In this document: positions 34,839 to 43,406 of the stretch, piece after piece | Layout of the letters: the number at the start of each line of letters is the position of its first letter | Numbering within the stretch: position 1 is the first letter of the stretch | Origin: Rhabdonatronobacter sediminivivens | GTDB lineage: Bacteria; Pseudomonadota; Alphaproteobacteria; Rhodobacterales; Rhodobacteraceae | Direction of reading: 5' to 3' | Length of the DNA: 64,000 nt | Assembly: GCF_013415485.1 (NCBI RefSeq) | Contig: NZ_JACBXS010000007.1 | Span: 1 to 64,000, forward strand | Notes under the pieces: model-generated | The model's database searches: none | What the model saw: only the letters and a program-made list of their open reading frames with translations | What the model was told of the DNA's origin: nothing | Program-made: the position numbers and the translations under genes

Positions 34839-35882
34839 ATGTTTTCCTGGCTTCTGGGACGGCGCGGGCGCAACGGGTTCGATCTGACCGACTGGCTGGC
34901 CTTTGGCTTTCTGGGGCTGGGGGTGGTGCTGATGCTGGGGCCGGTCCTGTGGCTGGTGCTGTCCAGTTTCAAGACCGAGGCCGCGTTGCAGGAATTCCCG
35001 CCCCGGCTGATGCCGCTGGCGCCGGTGATGGTGGAGGTTTCCGGGCATGCGGAGCCCTTGCCGCTCTACGCCATCACCGACGGCCCCGAGGCCGGGCGCG
35101 AACTGGCGCAGATCCGGCGGATCGGGCTGAATGCGCAGATGGTGGACCCCGCCCGCCCCGATGAGGTGCTGAACATCCATATCAACGACCGCGAGGCGAT
35201 CCGCAGCGTGGCCGTGGCGACCGAGAATTACACCACCGTCTTCACGCGCTTCAACTTCCTGCTCTATTTCTGGAATTCGACCTTCATCACCGTGGTGGCG
35301 ACAATCCTGACGGTGCTGTTCAATTCCATGGCCGCCTTTGCCCTGGCAAAGTATCGGTTCACGGGGCGCACGGCGGTGTTCGTGCTGATCATTGCCACGC
35401 TGATGATCCCGCCAACGATCACCCTGGTGCCGCTGTTCCTGGTGGTCAGCCAGATGGGGCTGGTCAACAGCCATTGGGGGGTGATCTGGCCCGCGATTGC
35501 CACGCCGACGGGGGTGTTCCTGCTGCGCCAGTATATGCTGACGATCCCCGACGACCTGCTCGATGCGGCGCGGATGGATCATGCCAGCGAATGGCGGGTC
35601 TACTGGAAGATCGTGCTGCCGCTCTCGGCCCCGGCGCTGGCGGTTCTGGTGATCTTTTCGGTCATGTGGCGCTGGAATGAGTTTCTGTGGCCGCTGATCG
35701 TGCTGAACCGGTCCGAGGTCTTTACCCTGCAACTGGCGCTCAACGCCTTTCAGGGGGAGTTGCAGACCAGCTGGTCGAACCTGCTGGCGATGACGGTGCT
35801 GACGCTGTTGCCGATCACGGTGGTTTTCGCGTTCCTGCAGAAATACATCACCCAGGGGATCGCGCAGTCAGGTGTGAAATGA
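34839..35882 (+). CDS. smoH: Sugar ABC transporter permease (MalG-type), probable SmoH
   Basis: A 347-residue MalG-type permease. The EAA loop is DAARMDHASEWRVYWKIVLPL-like near residue 243, and the C-terminal helices end in QKYITQGIAQSGVK, the usual MalG terminus. Between the first helix and the transmembrane core there is an extended periplasmic segment of about 90 residues (roughly 47-135), clearly longer than the short loop of most relatives. The gene starts 14 bp after smoG. Confidence 0.85.
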   Translation: MFSWLLGRRGRNGFDLTDWLAFGFLGLGVVLMLGPVLWLVLSSFKTEAALQEFPPRLMPLAPVMVEVSGHAEPLPLYAITDGPEAGRELAQIRRIGLNAQMVDPARPDEVLNIHINDREAIRSVAVATENYTTVFTRFNFLLYFWNSTFITVVATILTVLFNSMAAFALAKYRFTGRTAVFVLIIATLMIPPTITLVPLFLVVSQMGLVNSHWGVIWPAIATPTGVFLLRQYMLTIPDDLLDAARMDHASEWRVYWKIVLPLSAPALAVLVIFSVMWRWNEFLWPLIVLNRSEVFTLQLALNAFQGELQTSWSNLLAMTVLTLLPITVVFAFLQKYITQGIAQSGVK

Positions 35883-35892
35883 GGCGCCTCGG

Positions 35893-36046
35893 GGGGCAGG
35901 GGGCGCTCCCGCCCGGCGCTGGTGGCATCGAAGATGCCACCGCTTCGGTTGGGCGTGGCGGCGGGCTGCGCGCCGCCGCCGGTCTGCAACTTCGGGCCGG
36001 GGTGAGGGGGTGGGGAATGTCCCTGCGTATTTGGGGCAAGATGAAG
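35893..36046. repeat. Intergenic repeat related to the 23.3-kb element, with a perfect hairpin
   Basis: The 172-bp gap before the ATPase gene starts with GGCAGGGGGCGCTCCCGCCC and ends with GTATTTGGGGCAAGATGAAG, matching the two ends of the 23.3-kb element (GCAGGGGGCTGCCGCCCCC and GTATTTTCGGCAAGAAAATG). In the middle is a perfect 9-bp hairpin GGTGGCATC-GAA-GATGCCACC (35921-35941) and further GC-rich complementarity. These look like two members of a dispersed Rhodobacterales-type intergenic repeat. Confidence 0.5.
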
Positions 36047-36054
36047 GGGCGGGG

Positions 36055-37188
36055 ATGGCACGGGTAGAATTGCAAGGGTTGGTGAAGGACTACGGCGCGG
36101 TGCGTGTGGTGCACGGGATCGACCTGGACATTGCGGATGGCGAATTCTGTGTCTTCGTGGGGCCTTCGGGCTGTGGCAAGTCCACGTTGCTGCGGATGAT
36201 TGCGGGGCTGGAAGAAATCTCGGGCGGGGATCTGCTGATTGGCGGGACCCGGGTGAATGACCAGCGCGCCAGCGAACGGGGGTTGGCGATGGTGTTCCAG
36301 ACCTATGCGCTCTATCCGCATATGTCGGTGCGCCAGAACCTGGCCTTCGGGCTGGAGAATATCCGCATGCCGAAGGACGAGATCGCCCGCCGGGTGGGTG
36401 AGGCGGCGCGCATGCTGCAGCTGGAGCCCTATCTGGAGCGCCGCCCCAAGGCGCTTTCAGGCGGCCAGCGCCAGCGGGTGGCCATAGGCCGTGCCGTGGT
36501 GCGTGAGCCGCGGGTGTTTCTGTTTGACGAGCCCTTGTCCAACCTGGACGCGGAATTGCGCGTGACCATGCGCGGCGAGATTGCCGCCCTGCACCGGCGC
36601 ATTGGCAATACCATGATCTATGTGACCCATGATCAGGTTGAGGCGATGACCATGGCGGACAAGATCGTGGTGTTGCGGGACGGGCGGATCGAGCAGGTGG
36701 GCAGTCCGATTGATCTCTACAATCGCCCCGCGAACCGTTTTGTGGCGGGGTTCATCGGTTCGCCCCGGATGAATTTCATACCCTGCACGGTGGTCGAGGC
36801 CGATGGCGCAGGCGCGGTGGTAGAGGATGCCACGGGCCGGGCGATATCGGTCGCGGTGGACGGGCGGGGATTGAACCCGGGCAACAAGGTTGACCTGGGC
36901 GTACGCCCGGAGCATCTGCGCCCCGGCACGGATCCTGAGAGTGGCGCTGAGAATGGCATCGCGGTCAGCGTGGGCAATATCGAGCAACTGGGGGGTGAGA
37001 GCTACCTGTATTGCAGCGCCGCCGATGGGCGCGAGGTGACGGTGCACATGCCGGGACAGACAGGCATCCGGCGCGGGGATACCGTGATGCTGGCGATCCG
37101 GCCGGAGTTCTGCCACCTGTTCCGGGCCAGCGATGGTGTGGCGCAGCAGCGCCTTCATGTCGGCGAGGCCGCGGGTCAGGCCCTGTAG
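36055..37188 (+). CDS. smoE: Sugar ABC transporter ATP-binding protein (MalK/UgpC type), probable SmoE
   Basis: A 377-residue ABC ATPase with Walker A GPSGCGKST (about residue 37), Q-loop VFQTYALYPHMSV, signature LSGGQRQRVAIGRA, Walker B FLFDEPLSNLD and switch His in YVTHDQVEAM, followed by a C-terminal TOBE/regulatory domain as in MalK and UgpC. The start at MARVELQG follows GGGGCGGGG; the longer frame has no family similarity. Its last 13 bases overlap the 3' end of the convergent flavin reductase gene. Confidence 0.9.
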   Translation: MARVELQGLVKDYGAVRVVHGIDLDIADGEFCVFVGPSGCGKSTLLRMIAGLEEISGGDLLIGGTRVNDQRASERGLAMVFQTYALYPHMSVRQNLAFGLENIRMPKDEIARRVGEAARMLQLEPYLERRPKALSGGQRQRVAIGRAVVREPRVFLFDEPLSNLDAELRVTMRGEIAALHRRIGNTMIYVTHDQVEAMTMADKIVVLRDGRIEQVGSPIDLYNRPANRFVAGFIGSPRMNFIPCTVVEADGAGAVVEDATGRAISVAVDGRGLNPGNKVDLGVRPEHLRPGTDPESGAENGIAVSVGNIEQLGGESYLYCSAADGREVTVHMPGQTGIRRGDTVMLAIRPEFCHLFRASDGVAQQRLHVGEAAGQAL

Positions 37189-37682
37189 CATCCGTAACGG
37201 CCGCCGTAGAAGACCAGGGGGCGGCCTTCCTGCCATTGGCTGCGCAGGATTTCGCCCACCATGATCATGTGGTCCCCGCCTTCGTGCAGGGCCGTGCGGC
37301 GACATTCGAACCGCGCAAGGCAGCCTGGCAGAAGCGGGGTGCCGTTCAACCCTTGCCCCAGATTCGGCAGCGCAAAGTCGAAACCGTTGCGGGCGAAATG
37401 GCTGGCAAGGTCCTGTTGGTCTTCGGCAAGCACATGGATGCAATAGGATTGCGCCGCCACGAAATGCTGAAACCGGGCAGAGGCCCTGGCCGGAGACCAC
37501 AGCACCAGCGGCGGGTCCAGCGACAGGCTGGCAAAGCTGTTGGCCGTCATCCCTACGGGACCGACCCTGGCCAGAGTGGTCACCACCGTCACGCCGGTTG
37601 CAAAGCGCCCCAGTGCCTGGCGCAATGCGCGGGGGGAGGTGTTGGGGGCAGCAGCGCCGAGGTCGGGGCTTGCAGGGGGCAT
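37176..37682 (-). CDS. smoA: Flavin reductase, probable SmoA partner of the monooxygenase
   Basis: A 168-residue flavin reductase of the HpaC/DszD-like split-barrel family: RQALGRFATGVTVVTTL, VGMTANSFASLSLDPPLVLWS (flavin phosphate contacts) and a C-terminal GRPLVFYGGRYGCY motif. It would reduce FMN with NAD(P)H and supply FMNH2 to the two-component monooxygenase encoded at 30.4 kb. It is divergent from the GntR gene, sharing the region that holds the 21-bp operator, and convergent and overlapping with the ATPase gene. Confidence 0.87.
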   Translation of the reverse strand: MPPASPDLGAAAPNTSPRALRQALGRFATGVTVVTTLARVGPVGMTANSFASLSLDPPLVLWSPARASARFQHFVAAQSYCIHVLAEDQQDLASHFARNGFDFALPNLGQGLNGTPLLPGCLARFECRRTALHEGGDHMIMVGEILRSQWQEGRPLVFYGGRYGCYRA

Positions 37683-37734
37683 GGGGGCTCGTCACACTGG
37701 CGCAGGATGACGCTTGCGTAGCAGGCGGGAAAAT

Positions 37735-37755
37735 GTAAATCAATAGTGTATCAAT
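37735..37755 (+). promoter_or_regulatory. 21-bp direct-repeat operator between smoA and the GntR gene
   Basis: GTAAATCAAT, one base, GTGTATCAAT: two 10-bp half-sites in direct orientation on an 11-bp repeat, 17 bp before the GntR start codon and 52 bp before the divergent flavin reductase start. 19 of 21 positions equal the site at 30272-30292. Position fits autorepression and control of smoA. Confidence 0.75.
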
Positions 37756-37772
37756 TTGAAGGCAGGACCTGC

Positions 37773-38477
37773 ATGTCTGACCAGACCGGCGCCTTGCCGC
37801 GCTACCTGCAGATCAGCGAGTTGCTGATCCGTGATATTGCCGCCGGCCGGTTGCCCGATGGCAGTCGCTTGCCGCCGGAACGGGATCTGGCGGCGGAGCT
37901 TGGCGTGGCGGTGGGCACCCTGCGCAAGGCGCTGGATGATCTGGCCGGCAAGGGGTTGCTGGAACGGGTGCAAGGGTCCGGAAACTATGTGCGTGCGCGT
38001 GCCGATGTGCCCAGCATCTATGCCATGTTCCGGCTGGAACTGCCCGATGGCGGTGGCCTGCCCACGGCCGAGGTGCTTTCTGTACAGCGGCTGGTGAAAC
38101 CGGCCACGCTGCCGCATTTCGGCACGGCGCCCGAGGCGCACCGCATCCGCAGGCTGCGCCGCCTGTCGGGGATTGCCGTGGCGATCGAGGAGATCTGGCT
38201 GGACGGCGACTATAGTGCGCAGCTGGAGCCTTCGGCGCTGTCGCAATCGCTGTATCTGCACTACCGGCGCGCGCTTGGCCTCTGGATCCAGCGCGCCGAG
38301 GACCGGATCGGCCTGGGCACCGTCCCCGACTGGGCGCCGCCCGGTTTTCCACTGCCGGAAGGGGCGCCTGCCGGGCATATCCTGCGCATTGGCTGGGCGC
38401 AGGACAATATGCGGGCCGAGGTCTCGCACACATGGTTCGACCCCGCGCGCGCCCAGTATGTGGCGCGGCTGACATAG
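37773..38477 (+). CDS. GntR family regulator with UTRA domain, probable sulfoquinovose regulator
   Basis: A 234-residue GntR/HutC-type regulator. Winged helix: LPRYLQISELLIRDIAAGRLPDGSRLPPERDLAAELGVAVGTLRKALDDL; then a UTRA ligand domain (VKPATLPHFGTAPEAHRIRRLRRLSGIAVAIEEIWLDG and the late LRIGWAQDNMRAEVSHTWFDP). UTRA regulators typically sense sugars or their phosphates. The start at MSDQTGAL is chosen because an upstream in-frame ATG lies inside the operator. It is one base from the Gfo/Idh gene. It is the natural candidate to bind both 21-bp sites; equivalent clusters call this gene smoD, which I have not been able to confirm. Confidence 0.85.
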   Translation: MSDQTGALPRYLQISELLIRDIAAGRLPDGSRLPPERDLAAELGVAVGTLRKALDDLAGKGLLERVQGSGNYVRARADVPSIYAMFRLELPDGGGLPTAEVLSVQRLVKPATLPHFGTAPEAHRIRRLRRLSGIAVAIEEIWLDGDYSAQLEPSALSQSLYLHYRRALGLWIQRAEDRIGLGTVPDWAPPGFPLPEGAPAGHILRIGWAQDNMRAEVSHTWFDPARAQYVARLT

Positions 38478-38478
38478 G

Positions 38479-39639
38479 ATGATCGGCATGATGGCACCCA
38501 TTCGCTACGGGATCATTGGTTGCGGGATGATGGGGCAGGAGCACCTGCGCAACATCGCCCTTCTGGAGGGCGCCGCGGTGGCCGCGATCTTCGAACCGGA
38601 TGCCCCGATGCGTCAGGCCGCGGAAATGCTGGCCCCGGAAGCGCGGTTTTACGAAAGCCTGGAGGCCTTGCTGGAGCATCCGGGGTTGAACTGCCTGCTG
38701 ATCGCCAGCCCCAACCACCTCCATCTTGCGCAGATCGAAGCGATTGCCGCGCGCCAGCCGCTGCCGCTGCTGGTGGAAAAGCCGCTCTTTACCGACCCTG
38801 AGGCGGCTCCCGCGCTGGGCCGGTTGCGCGAGGGCTATCCGGCGCCGGTCTGGGTGGCCATGGAATACCGCTACATGCCCCCCGTGGCCCGGTTGATCGA
38901 ACAGGCCGAGGCCGTGACCGGCGGCATCCGCATGCTGACCATCCGCGAGCACCGCTTTCCCTTTCTGCCAAAGGTGGGCGACTGGAACCGCTTCAACCGC
39001 AATACCGGCGGCACTCTGGTGGAGAAATGCTGCCATTTCTTTGACCTGATGCGCCATATCCTGCGCGATGATCCGGTCCGGGTGATGGCCAGCGCCGGGC
39101 AGGATGTGAACCATCTGGACGAAAGCTATGACGGCCAGCGCCCGGATATCTGGGACAATGGCTATGTGATCGTGGAGTTTGCCCGCGGTGCCCGGGCCAT
39201 GCTGGAGCTGTGCATGTTCGCCGAAGGGACCCGCTATCAGGAGGAGATCAGCGCCGTGGGGCCAAAGGGCAAGATCGAATGCCTGGTGCCAGGGCCGGGG
39301 CGGTTCTGGCCCGCCGATCTGGGGCCGCAGCCGGTGCCGCAGGTGATCGTCAGCCCGCGTCTGCCCAAAGGCCCGCGCGCGCTGGAGGTGCCGGTGGACC
39401 CGCTGTTGCTGGATGCGGGCGACCACAATGGCTCCACCTATTACCAGCACCGCCGGTTTCTGGATGTCTTGCGGGGGCAGGGCAGGGTGGAAGTCACGCT
39501 TTCGGATGGATGGTGGGCGGTGGCCATGGGGATGGCGGCGCAGCACTCGGCCCGGACGGGCCAGGCGGTCAGTTTCGCCGAACTGCCCTATCATCCGGAC
39601 GTGGCGGGGCCGACCGCGGCGCTGGCCACGGCAACATAA
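38479..39639 (+). CDS. Gfo/Idh/MocA family protein, probable NAD-dependent sulfoquinovosidase
   Basis: A 386-residue protein with an N-terminal Rossmann domain (RYGIIGCGMMGQEHLRNIALLEG) and the family's VEKPLF lysine motif (about residue 96), followed by a C-terminal beta domain whose active-site segment reads GGTLVEKCCHFFDLMRHIL. Most relatives are sugar dehydrogenases, but in sulfoquinovose clusters lacking a GH31 sulfoquinovosidase a Gfo/Idh/MocA-fold enzyme (the NAD-dependent SQase family reported in 2023, GH188/SqgA) hydrolyses sulfoquinovosides through transient oxidation at C3. No GH31 gene is present here, so this is the best candidate. A plain sugar dehydrogenase remains possible. 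It directly follows the regulator gene. Confidence 0.7.
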   Translation: MIGMMAPIRYGIIGCGMMGQEHLRNIALLEGAAVAAIFEPDAPMRQAAEMLAPEARFYESLEALLEHPGLNCLLIASPNHLHLAQIEAIAARQPLPLLVEKPLFTDPEAAPALGRLREGYPAPVWVAMEYRYMPPVARLIEQAEAVTGGIRMLTIREHRFPFLPKVGDWNRFNRNTGGTLVEKCCHFFDLMRHILRDDPVRVMASAGQDVNHLDESYDGQRPDIWDNGYVIVEFARGARAMLELCMFAEGTRYQEEISAVGPKGKIECLVPGPGRFWPADLGPQPVPQVIVSPRLPKGPRALEVPVDPLLLDAGDHNGSTYYQHRRFLDVLRGQGRVEVTLSDGWWAVAMGMAAQHSARTGQAVSFAELPYHPDVAGPTAALATAT

Positions 39640-39704
39640 GCCGGGTCGGCGCGGACTCACGCGCGGCCTTCGGGCGGGGACGCGCTGCAGGACATGTACC
39701 TTCA

Positions 39705-39734
39705 CAAAAAAGGCCCCGCCGAAGCGGGGCCTTT
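39705..39734 (-). terminator. Terminator of ctaD
   Basis: An 11-bp stem AAAGGCCCCGC / GCGGGGCCTTT with a CGAA tetraloop, flanked on the minus strand by a run of seven T, 25 bp after the ctaD stop. The symmetric A/T flanks mean it may also act on the Gfo/Idh transcript from the other side. Confidence 0.85.
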
Positions 39735-39758
39735 GGATATTTCCGGCATGGGTCCGCG

Positions 39759-41435
39759 TCAATGCGCGGGCTGCTTGTCCCATTCCTCGCGCTTCGGAAG
39801 CGTTTCAAAGGTATGCTCCGGCGGCGGGTTGGGCAGGGTCCATTCCAGGGTATCCGCGTGCTCGTTCCAGTAGTTCTTTTCCTCGACCTTCTTGCCGTGG
39901 CGCAGGGTGTAGTAGACCACGCCGATGAAGAACAGGAAGGACCCGAAGGAGATGAACGCCCCGATCGAGCTGACATAGTTCCACAGCGCGAAGGCCTCGG
40001 GGTAGTCGATGTAGCGCCGGGGCATGCCCTGACGGCCCAGGAAGTGCTGCGGGAAGAAGGTGATGTTCGACCCGATGAACATCGCCCAGAAGTGCAGCTT
40101 GCCCGCCCATTCCGGGTACTGTCGGCCGGACATCTTGCCGATCCAGTAATATATCCCGGCAAACAGGGCGAAGACGGCGCCGAGTGACATCACATAGTGG
40201 AAATGCGCCACCACATAATAGGTGTCATGGTAAACCCGGTCGATGGGCGCCTGGGACAGCACCAGACCCGTGACCCCGCCCACGGTGAACAGGAACAGGA
40301 AGCCGAAAGCCCAGAGCATCGGAGTTTCGAAACTGACCGACCCTTTCCACATGGTTGCGATCCAACTGAAGATCTTGATCCCCGTTGGCACCGCAATCAC
40401 CATCGTCGCCGCCATGAAGTATGTCTGTTGGGTCAGCGACATGCCCACGGTATACATGTGGTGTGCCCAGACGATGAAGCCCAGCACCGCGATGGCGACC
40501 ATGGCATAGACCATCGGCAGGTAGCCGAAGATCGGCTTGCGCGAGAAGGTGGCGATCACGTGGCTGATGATGCCGAAGCCCGGGATGATGATGATATACA
40601 CCTCAGGATGGCCAAAGAACCACAGGATGTGCTGATAGAGGATCGGGTCGCCGCCCCCGGCAGGATCAAAGAAGGTGGTGCCGAAGTTGCGGTCCGTCAG
40701 CAGCATGGTGATGGCGCCGGCCAGCACCGGCAGGGCCAGCAGGATCATCCAGGCGGTGATGAAGATCGACCAGGCGAACAGCGGCACCTTGTGCAGGGTC
40801 ATGCCCGGCGCGCGCATGTTCAGGAAGGTGGTGATGATGTTGATCGCGCCCAGGATGGACGACGCGCCCGATACGTGGACGGCAAAGATGGCCAGGTCCA
40901 GCGAATAGCCCGCCTCGGTGGTCGACAGGGGCGGATACAGCACCCAGCCCACACCCGAACCCAGCTGCCCGTTGCCCCCAGGCGAGAAGACCGAAAGCAC
41001 AGCCAGGGTGGAGCCGGCGACGAACAGCCAGTAGGACAGGTTGTTCAGCCGCGGAAAGGCCATGTCCGGCGCCCCGATGTGCAGCGGCATGAAGTAGTTG
41101 CCAAAACCGCCGAACAGCGCCGGAATCAGCACGAAGAACATCATCAGGATGCCGTGCGCCGTGATCATCACGTTCCAGATATGCCCGTTGGGGGTGCATT
41201 CGCCTTCGGGCGCGGCGCTGAGGAAGCGCGCCCCTTCCATGCACATGTATTCGACGCCGGGCGTCATGAGCTCCATGCGCATGTAGACCGAGAACAGCAC
41301 GGCGATGAAGCCGACGATGCCCGCAGTGAACAGATACAGAATGCCGATGTCCTTGTGATTGGTGGACATGAACCAGCGCACGAAGAAGCTCCGCGTGTCC
41401 TCATGTCCCCCGCCATGGGTGGCTGCGTCGGCCAT
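39759..41435 (-). CDS. ctaD: Cytochrome c oxidase (aa3) subunit I
   Basis: A 558-residue haem-copper oxidase catalytic subunit with 12 transmembrane helices. Haem a and a3/CuB ligands are visible: the low-spin haem His in [11 protein letters not shown], the CuB His and cross-linked Tyr in [10 protein letters not shown] (also carrying the D-channel Glu of A1-type oxidases), the HH pair in [10 protein letters not shown], and haem ligands in [10 protein letters not shown]. As is common in this group, ctaD stands alone without ctaC, ctaB, ctaG or ctaE nearby. It has its own terminator and lies beside a tRNA gene. Confidence 0.97.
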   Translation of the reverse strand: MADAATHGGGHEDTRSFFVRWFMSTNHKDIGILYLFTAGIVGFIAVLFSVYMRMELMTPGVEYMCMEGARFLSAAPEGECTPNGHIWNVMITAHGILMMFFVLIPALFGGFGNYFMPLHIGAPDMAFPRLNNLSYWLFVAGSTLAVLSVFSPGGNGQLGSGVGWVLYPPLSTTEAGYSLDLAIFAVHVSGASSILGAINIITTFLNMRAPGMTLHKVPLFAWSIFITAWMILLALPVLAGAITMLLTDRNFGTTFFDPAGGGDPILYQHILWFFGHPEVYIIIIPGFGIISHVIATFSRKPIFGYLPMVYAMVAIAVLGFIVWAHHMYTVGMSLTQQTYFMAATMVIAVPTGIKIFSWIATMWKGSVSFETPMLWAFGFLFLFTVGGVTGLVLSQAPIDRVYHDTYYVVAHFHYVMSLGAVFALFAGIYYWIGKMSGRQYPEWAGKLHFWAMFIGSNITFFPQHFLGRQGMPRRYIDYPEAFALWNYVSSIGAFISFGSFLFFIGVVYYTLRHGKKVEEKNYWNEHADTLEWTLPNPPPEHTFETLPKREEWDKQPAH

Positions 41436-41622
41436 AGGTGTCTCCCGTTCCCATTATTTTTTACGTCCAGCGCCGCCTGCGGGCCGAACACCGCAGACGA
41501 ATACGCCTCCGTTTTAGAAGGTCGCAGCGGGCGGGGCAATGCAGATGATGTCGCAGGCGCGCGGATTCTTGATCTGGATCATTGTATTGCCCCTGAGGGC
41601 GGTTGTGCCGGGGCTGAAAACC

Positions 41623-41649
41623 AAAAAACCCCCGCCAGAGGCGAGGGTT
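41623..41649 (-). terminator. Terminator of tRNA-Asp
   Basis: Stem AACCCTCGCC / GGCGGGGGTT (one G-T pair) with loop TCT followed by T residues on the minus strand, 8 bp after the tRNA CCA end. Confidence 0.8.
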
Positions 41650-41657
41650 CTTTGAAG

Positions 41658-41734
41658 TGGCGCGGTTGACGGGGCTCGAACCCGCGACCCCCGGCGTGAC
41701 AGGCCGGTACTCTAACCAACTGAGCTACAACCGC
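41658..41734 (-). tRNA. tRNA-Asp (GTC)
   Basis: A 77-nt gene including the encoded CCA. Acceptor stem GCGGTTG / CAACCGC, D-arm GCTCAGTTGGTTAGAGT, anticodon stem CCGGC / GCCGG enclosing loop CTGTCAC with anticodon GTC, and T-arm GCGGGTTCGAGCCCCGT. All stems pair as expected. Confidence 0.96.
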
Positions 41735-41869
41735 TCCGAATTCGCGCTGCCGATCCGACGGTGCGATGGCGCGGTAATATTCAGCGTGGCGCGCGGCGTC
41801 AAGCGGATTTGGGCGAAAAACTGCGTCGCCACGCCCGATTTTCTCATCCGGTTTTTTGAGGGCACCCGC

Positions 41870-42613
41870 TCAACCGCTCCGGCGCTGCCACAGCGCCACC
41901 GTCGCAATGGTGACCAGATAGACCAGGATCACCAGCACCATCAGCAGCCAGAAGCGCGTGATCCCCAGCCCGACAAGAAAGGCCGTGGCAATCAGCAGAT
42001 AGGGCGCCTTTTCCCGGGGCACCCAAAGCCCCTTGATCGAGGGTGTTGGCAGGGTGGACACCATCAGCAGCCCAACCGCGGCCAGCCAGATCGCCACCAG
42101 CAAGGGCGCTTTCTGCGGCTCGGCCAGATGGGCCAGGCCCAGAAACACCGGGAACAGGCCCAGCATGGCGCCTGCGGGTGCGGGCACGCCGGTAAAGAAC
42201 TGCCGCCCCTTGGACTTGGGGGAATCGCGGTTGATGTTGAACCGGGCGAGCCGCAGGCAGGCGCAAACGGCAAAGACCAGCACGAAGATCCAGCCCGGGC
42301 CGGCAAAATCCGCCTGCAGCGCGTAGCCAAAGACCAGCACCCCGGGCGCCACGCCGAAATTCACGAAATCGGCCAGCGAATCAAGTTCGGCGCCGAAATC
42401 GCTGGCCGCGTTCAGGCGCCGCGCCACCAGCCCGTCCACGGCATCCAGAAGTGCCGCAAAGATGATCAGCGCGGCGGCAACCTCGAACCGCGCGTCCAGG
42501 GTGAAGCGAATCGCGCTCAACCCCGCGCAGAGGCCGAGGATGGTCACCAGATTCGGCATCAGCCGGACCAGCGACAGGTTTCGTGACAGCGGGCGGCGTT
42601 CGGGCGGGGTCAT
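41870..42613 (-). CDS. pssA: CDP-diacylglycerol--serine O-phosphatidyltransferase
   Basis: A 247-residue membrane enzyme that makes phosphatidylserine. The CDP-alcohol phosphotransferase motif is visible with DAVDGLVARR at about residue 60, the glycine after NAASDFGAEL and the Asp pair in LDSLADF. Hydrophobic helices fill the second half. The start at MTPPERRP is chosen because the longest frame runs into psd. It follows psd by 16 bp, so the two steps to phosphatidylethanolamine are co-expressed. Confidence 0.93.
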   Translation of the reverse strand: MTPPERRPLSRNLSLVRLMPNLVTILGLCAGLSAIRFTLDARFEVAAALIIFAALLDAVDGLVARRLNAASDFGAELDSLADFVNFGVAPGVLVFGYALQADFAGPGWIFVLVFAVCACLRLARFNINRDSPKSKGRQFFTGVPAPAGAMLGLFPVFLGLAHLAEPQKAPLLVAIWLAAVGLLMVSTLPTPSIKGLWVPREKAPYLLIATAFLVGLGITRFWLLMVLVILVYLVTIATVALWQRRSG

Positions 42614-42629
42614 CGGCGGGGCCCGGTGC

Positions 42630-43328
42630 TCAACGGGTCGCGGCCAGGCGGTGCGCCTCATTGGCGTGAAGGTCCGCCAGCACCGTTTCGCCCGCGATCA
42701 TCGTCTGGCCCAGGGCGACCAGCGGCTCCACGCCTGCGGGCAGATACACATCCAGACGCGAGCCGAAGCGGATCATGCCGAAGCGTTCGCCGGTGGCCAG
42801 GGTCTGGCCTTCCTGCACCTCGCACAATATCCGCCGCGCCACCAGCCCGGCGATCTGGACCACGCCCAGCTTGCGCCCGTCCTCCATCTCCAGCACCATG
42901 CCGTTGCGCTCGTTATCCTCGCTCGCCTTGTCCAGCGAGGCGTTGAGGAACTTCCCCGGCCTGTAGGCGATCTTTGCCACCGTCCCACCGATGGGCGCGC
43001 GGTTCACATGGCAGTTGAAGACGTTCATGAAGACCGACACCCGCGTGAGCGGCGTGTCGCCCATCTCCATCTCGGCCGGGGGCACGGCCTGCTCGATCAA
43101 CGAGATCACCCCGTCAGCCGGGCTGATGATCAGCCCCTCGCGCACCGGCGTGTAGCGTTCCGGGTCGCGGAAGAAATAGTAGCACCAGACCGTCAGCCCC
43201 AGCCCCACCCAGCCCAGTGGCGCCCAGATGAAATAGAGGATCAGCGCACAGACGGCGAAGATGGCGATGAACTTGTGCCCTTCGCGGTGGACGGGCTTGA
43301 TGACGGTGGACAGCATGTCGGCGGACAT
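42630..43328 (-). CDS. psd: Phosphatidylserine decarboxylase
   Basis: A 232-residue short-form (PSD-A-like) decarboxylase producing phosphatidylethanolamine. It has two N-terminal membrane helices, the conserved ISPADGVI segment, [13 protein letters not shown] with the active-site His, and the self-cleavage site G-S in [13 protein letters not shown], where the Ser becomes the pyruvoyl group. First gene of the psd-pssA pair. Confidence 0.95.
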   Translation of the reverse strand: MSADMLSTVIKPVHREGHKFIAIFAVCALILYFIWAPLGWVGLGLTVWCYYFFRDPERYTPVREGLIISPADGVISLIEQAVPPAEMEMGDTPLTRVSVFMNVFNCHVNRAPIGGTVAKIAYRPGKFLNASLDKASEDNERNGMVLEMEDGRKLGVVQIAGLVARRILCEVQEGQTLATGERFGMIRFGSRLDVYLPAGVEPLVALGQTMIAGETVLADLHANEAHRLAATR

Positions 43329-43406
43329 TCGCGCGCTCCCTTGGGGTTTGCGCCTGCATACGCAACCCCGCGCGCCAATGCAAAGGGTCCCGCCGCGGGA
43401 ACGCGG

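Noticed and set aside
41460-41640. Possible small gene between ctaD and tRNA-Asp
   Set aside because: No ribosome site or domain in any frame; the region contains the ctaD leader and the tRNA terminator only.
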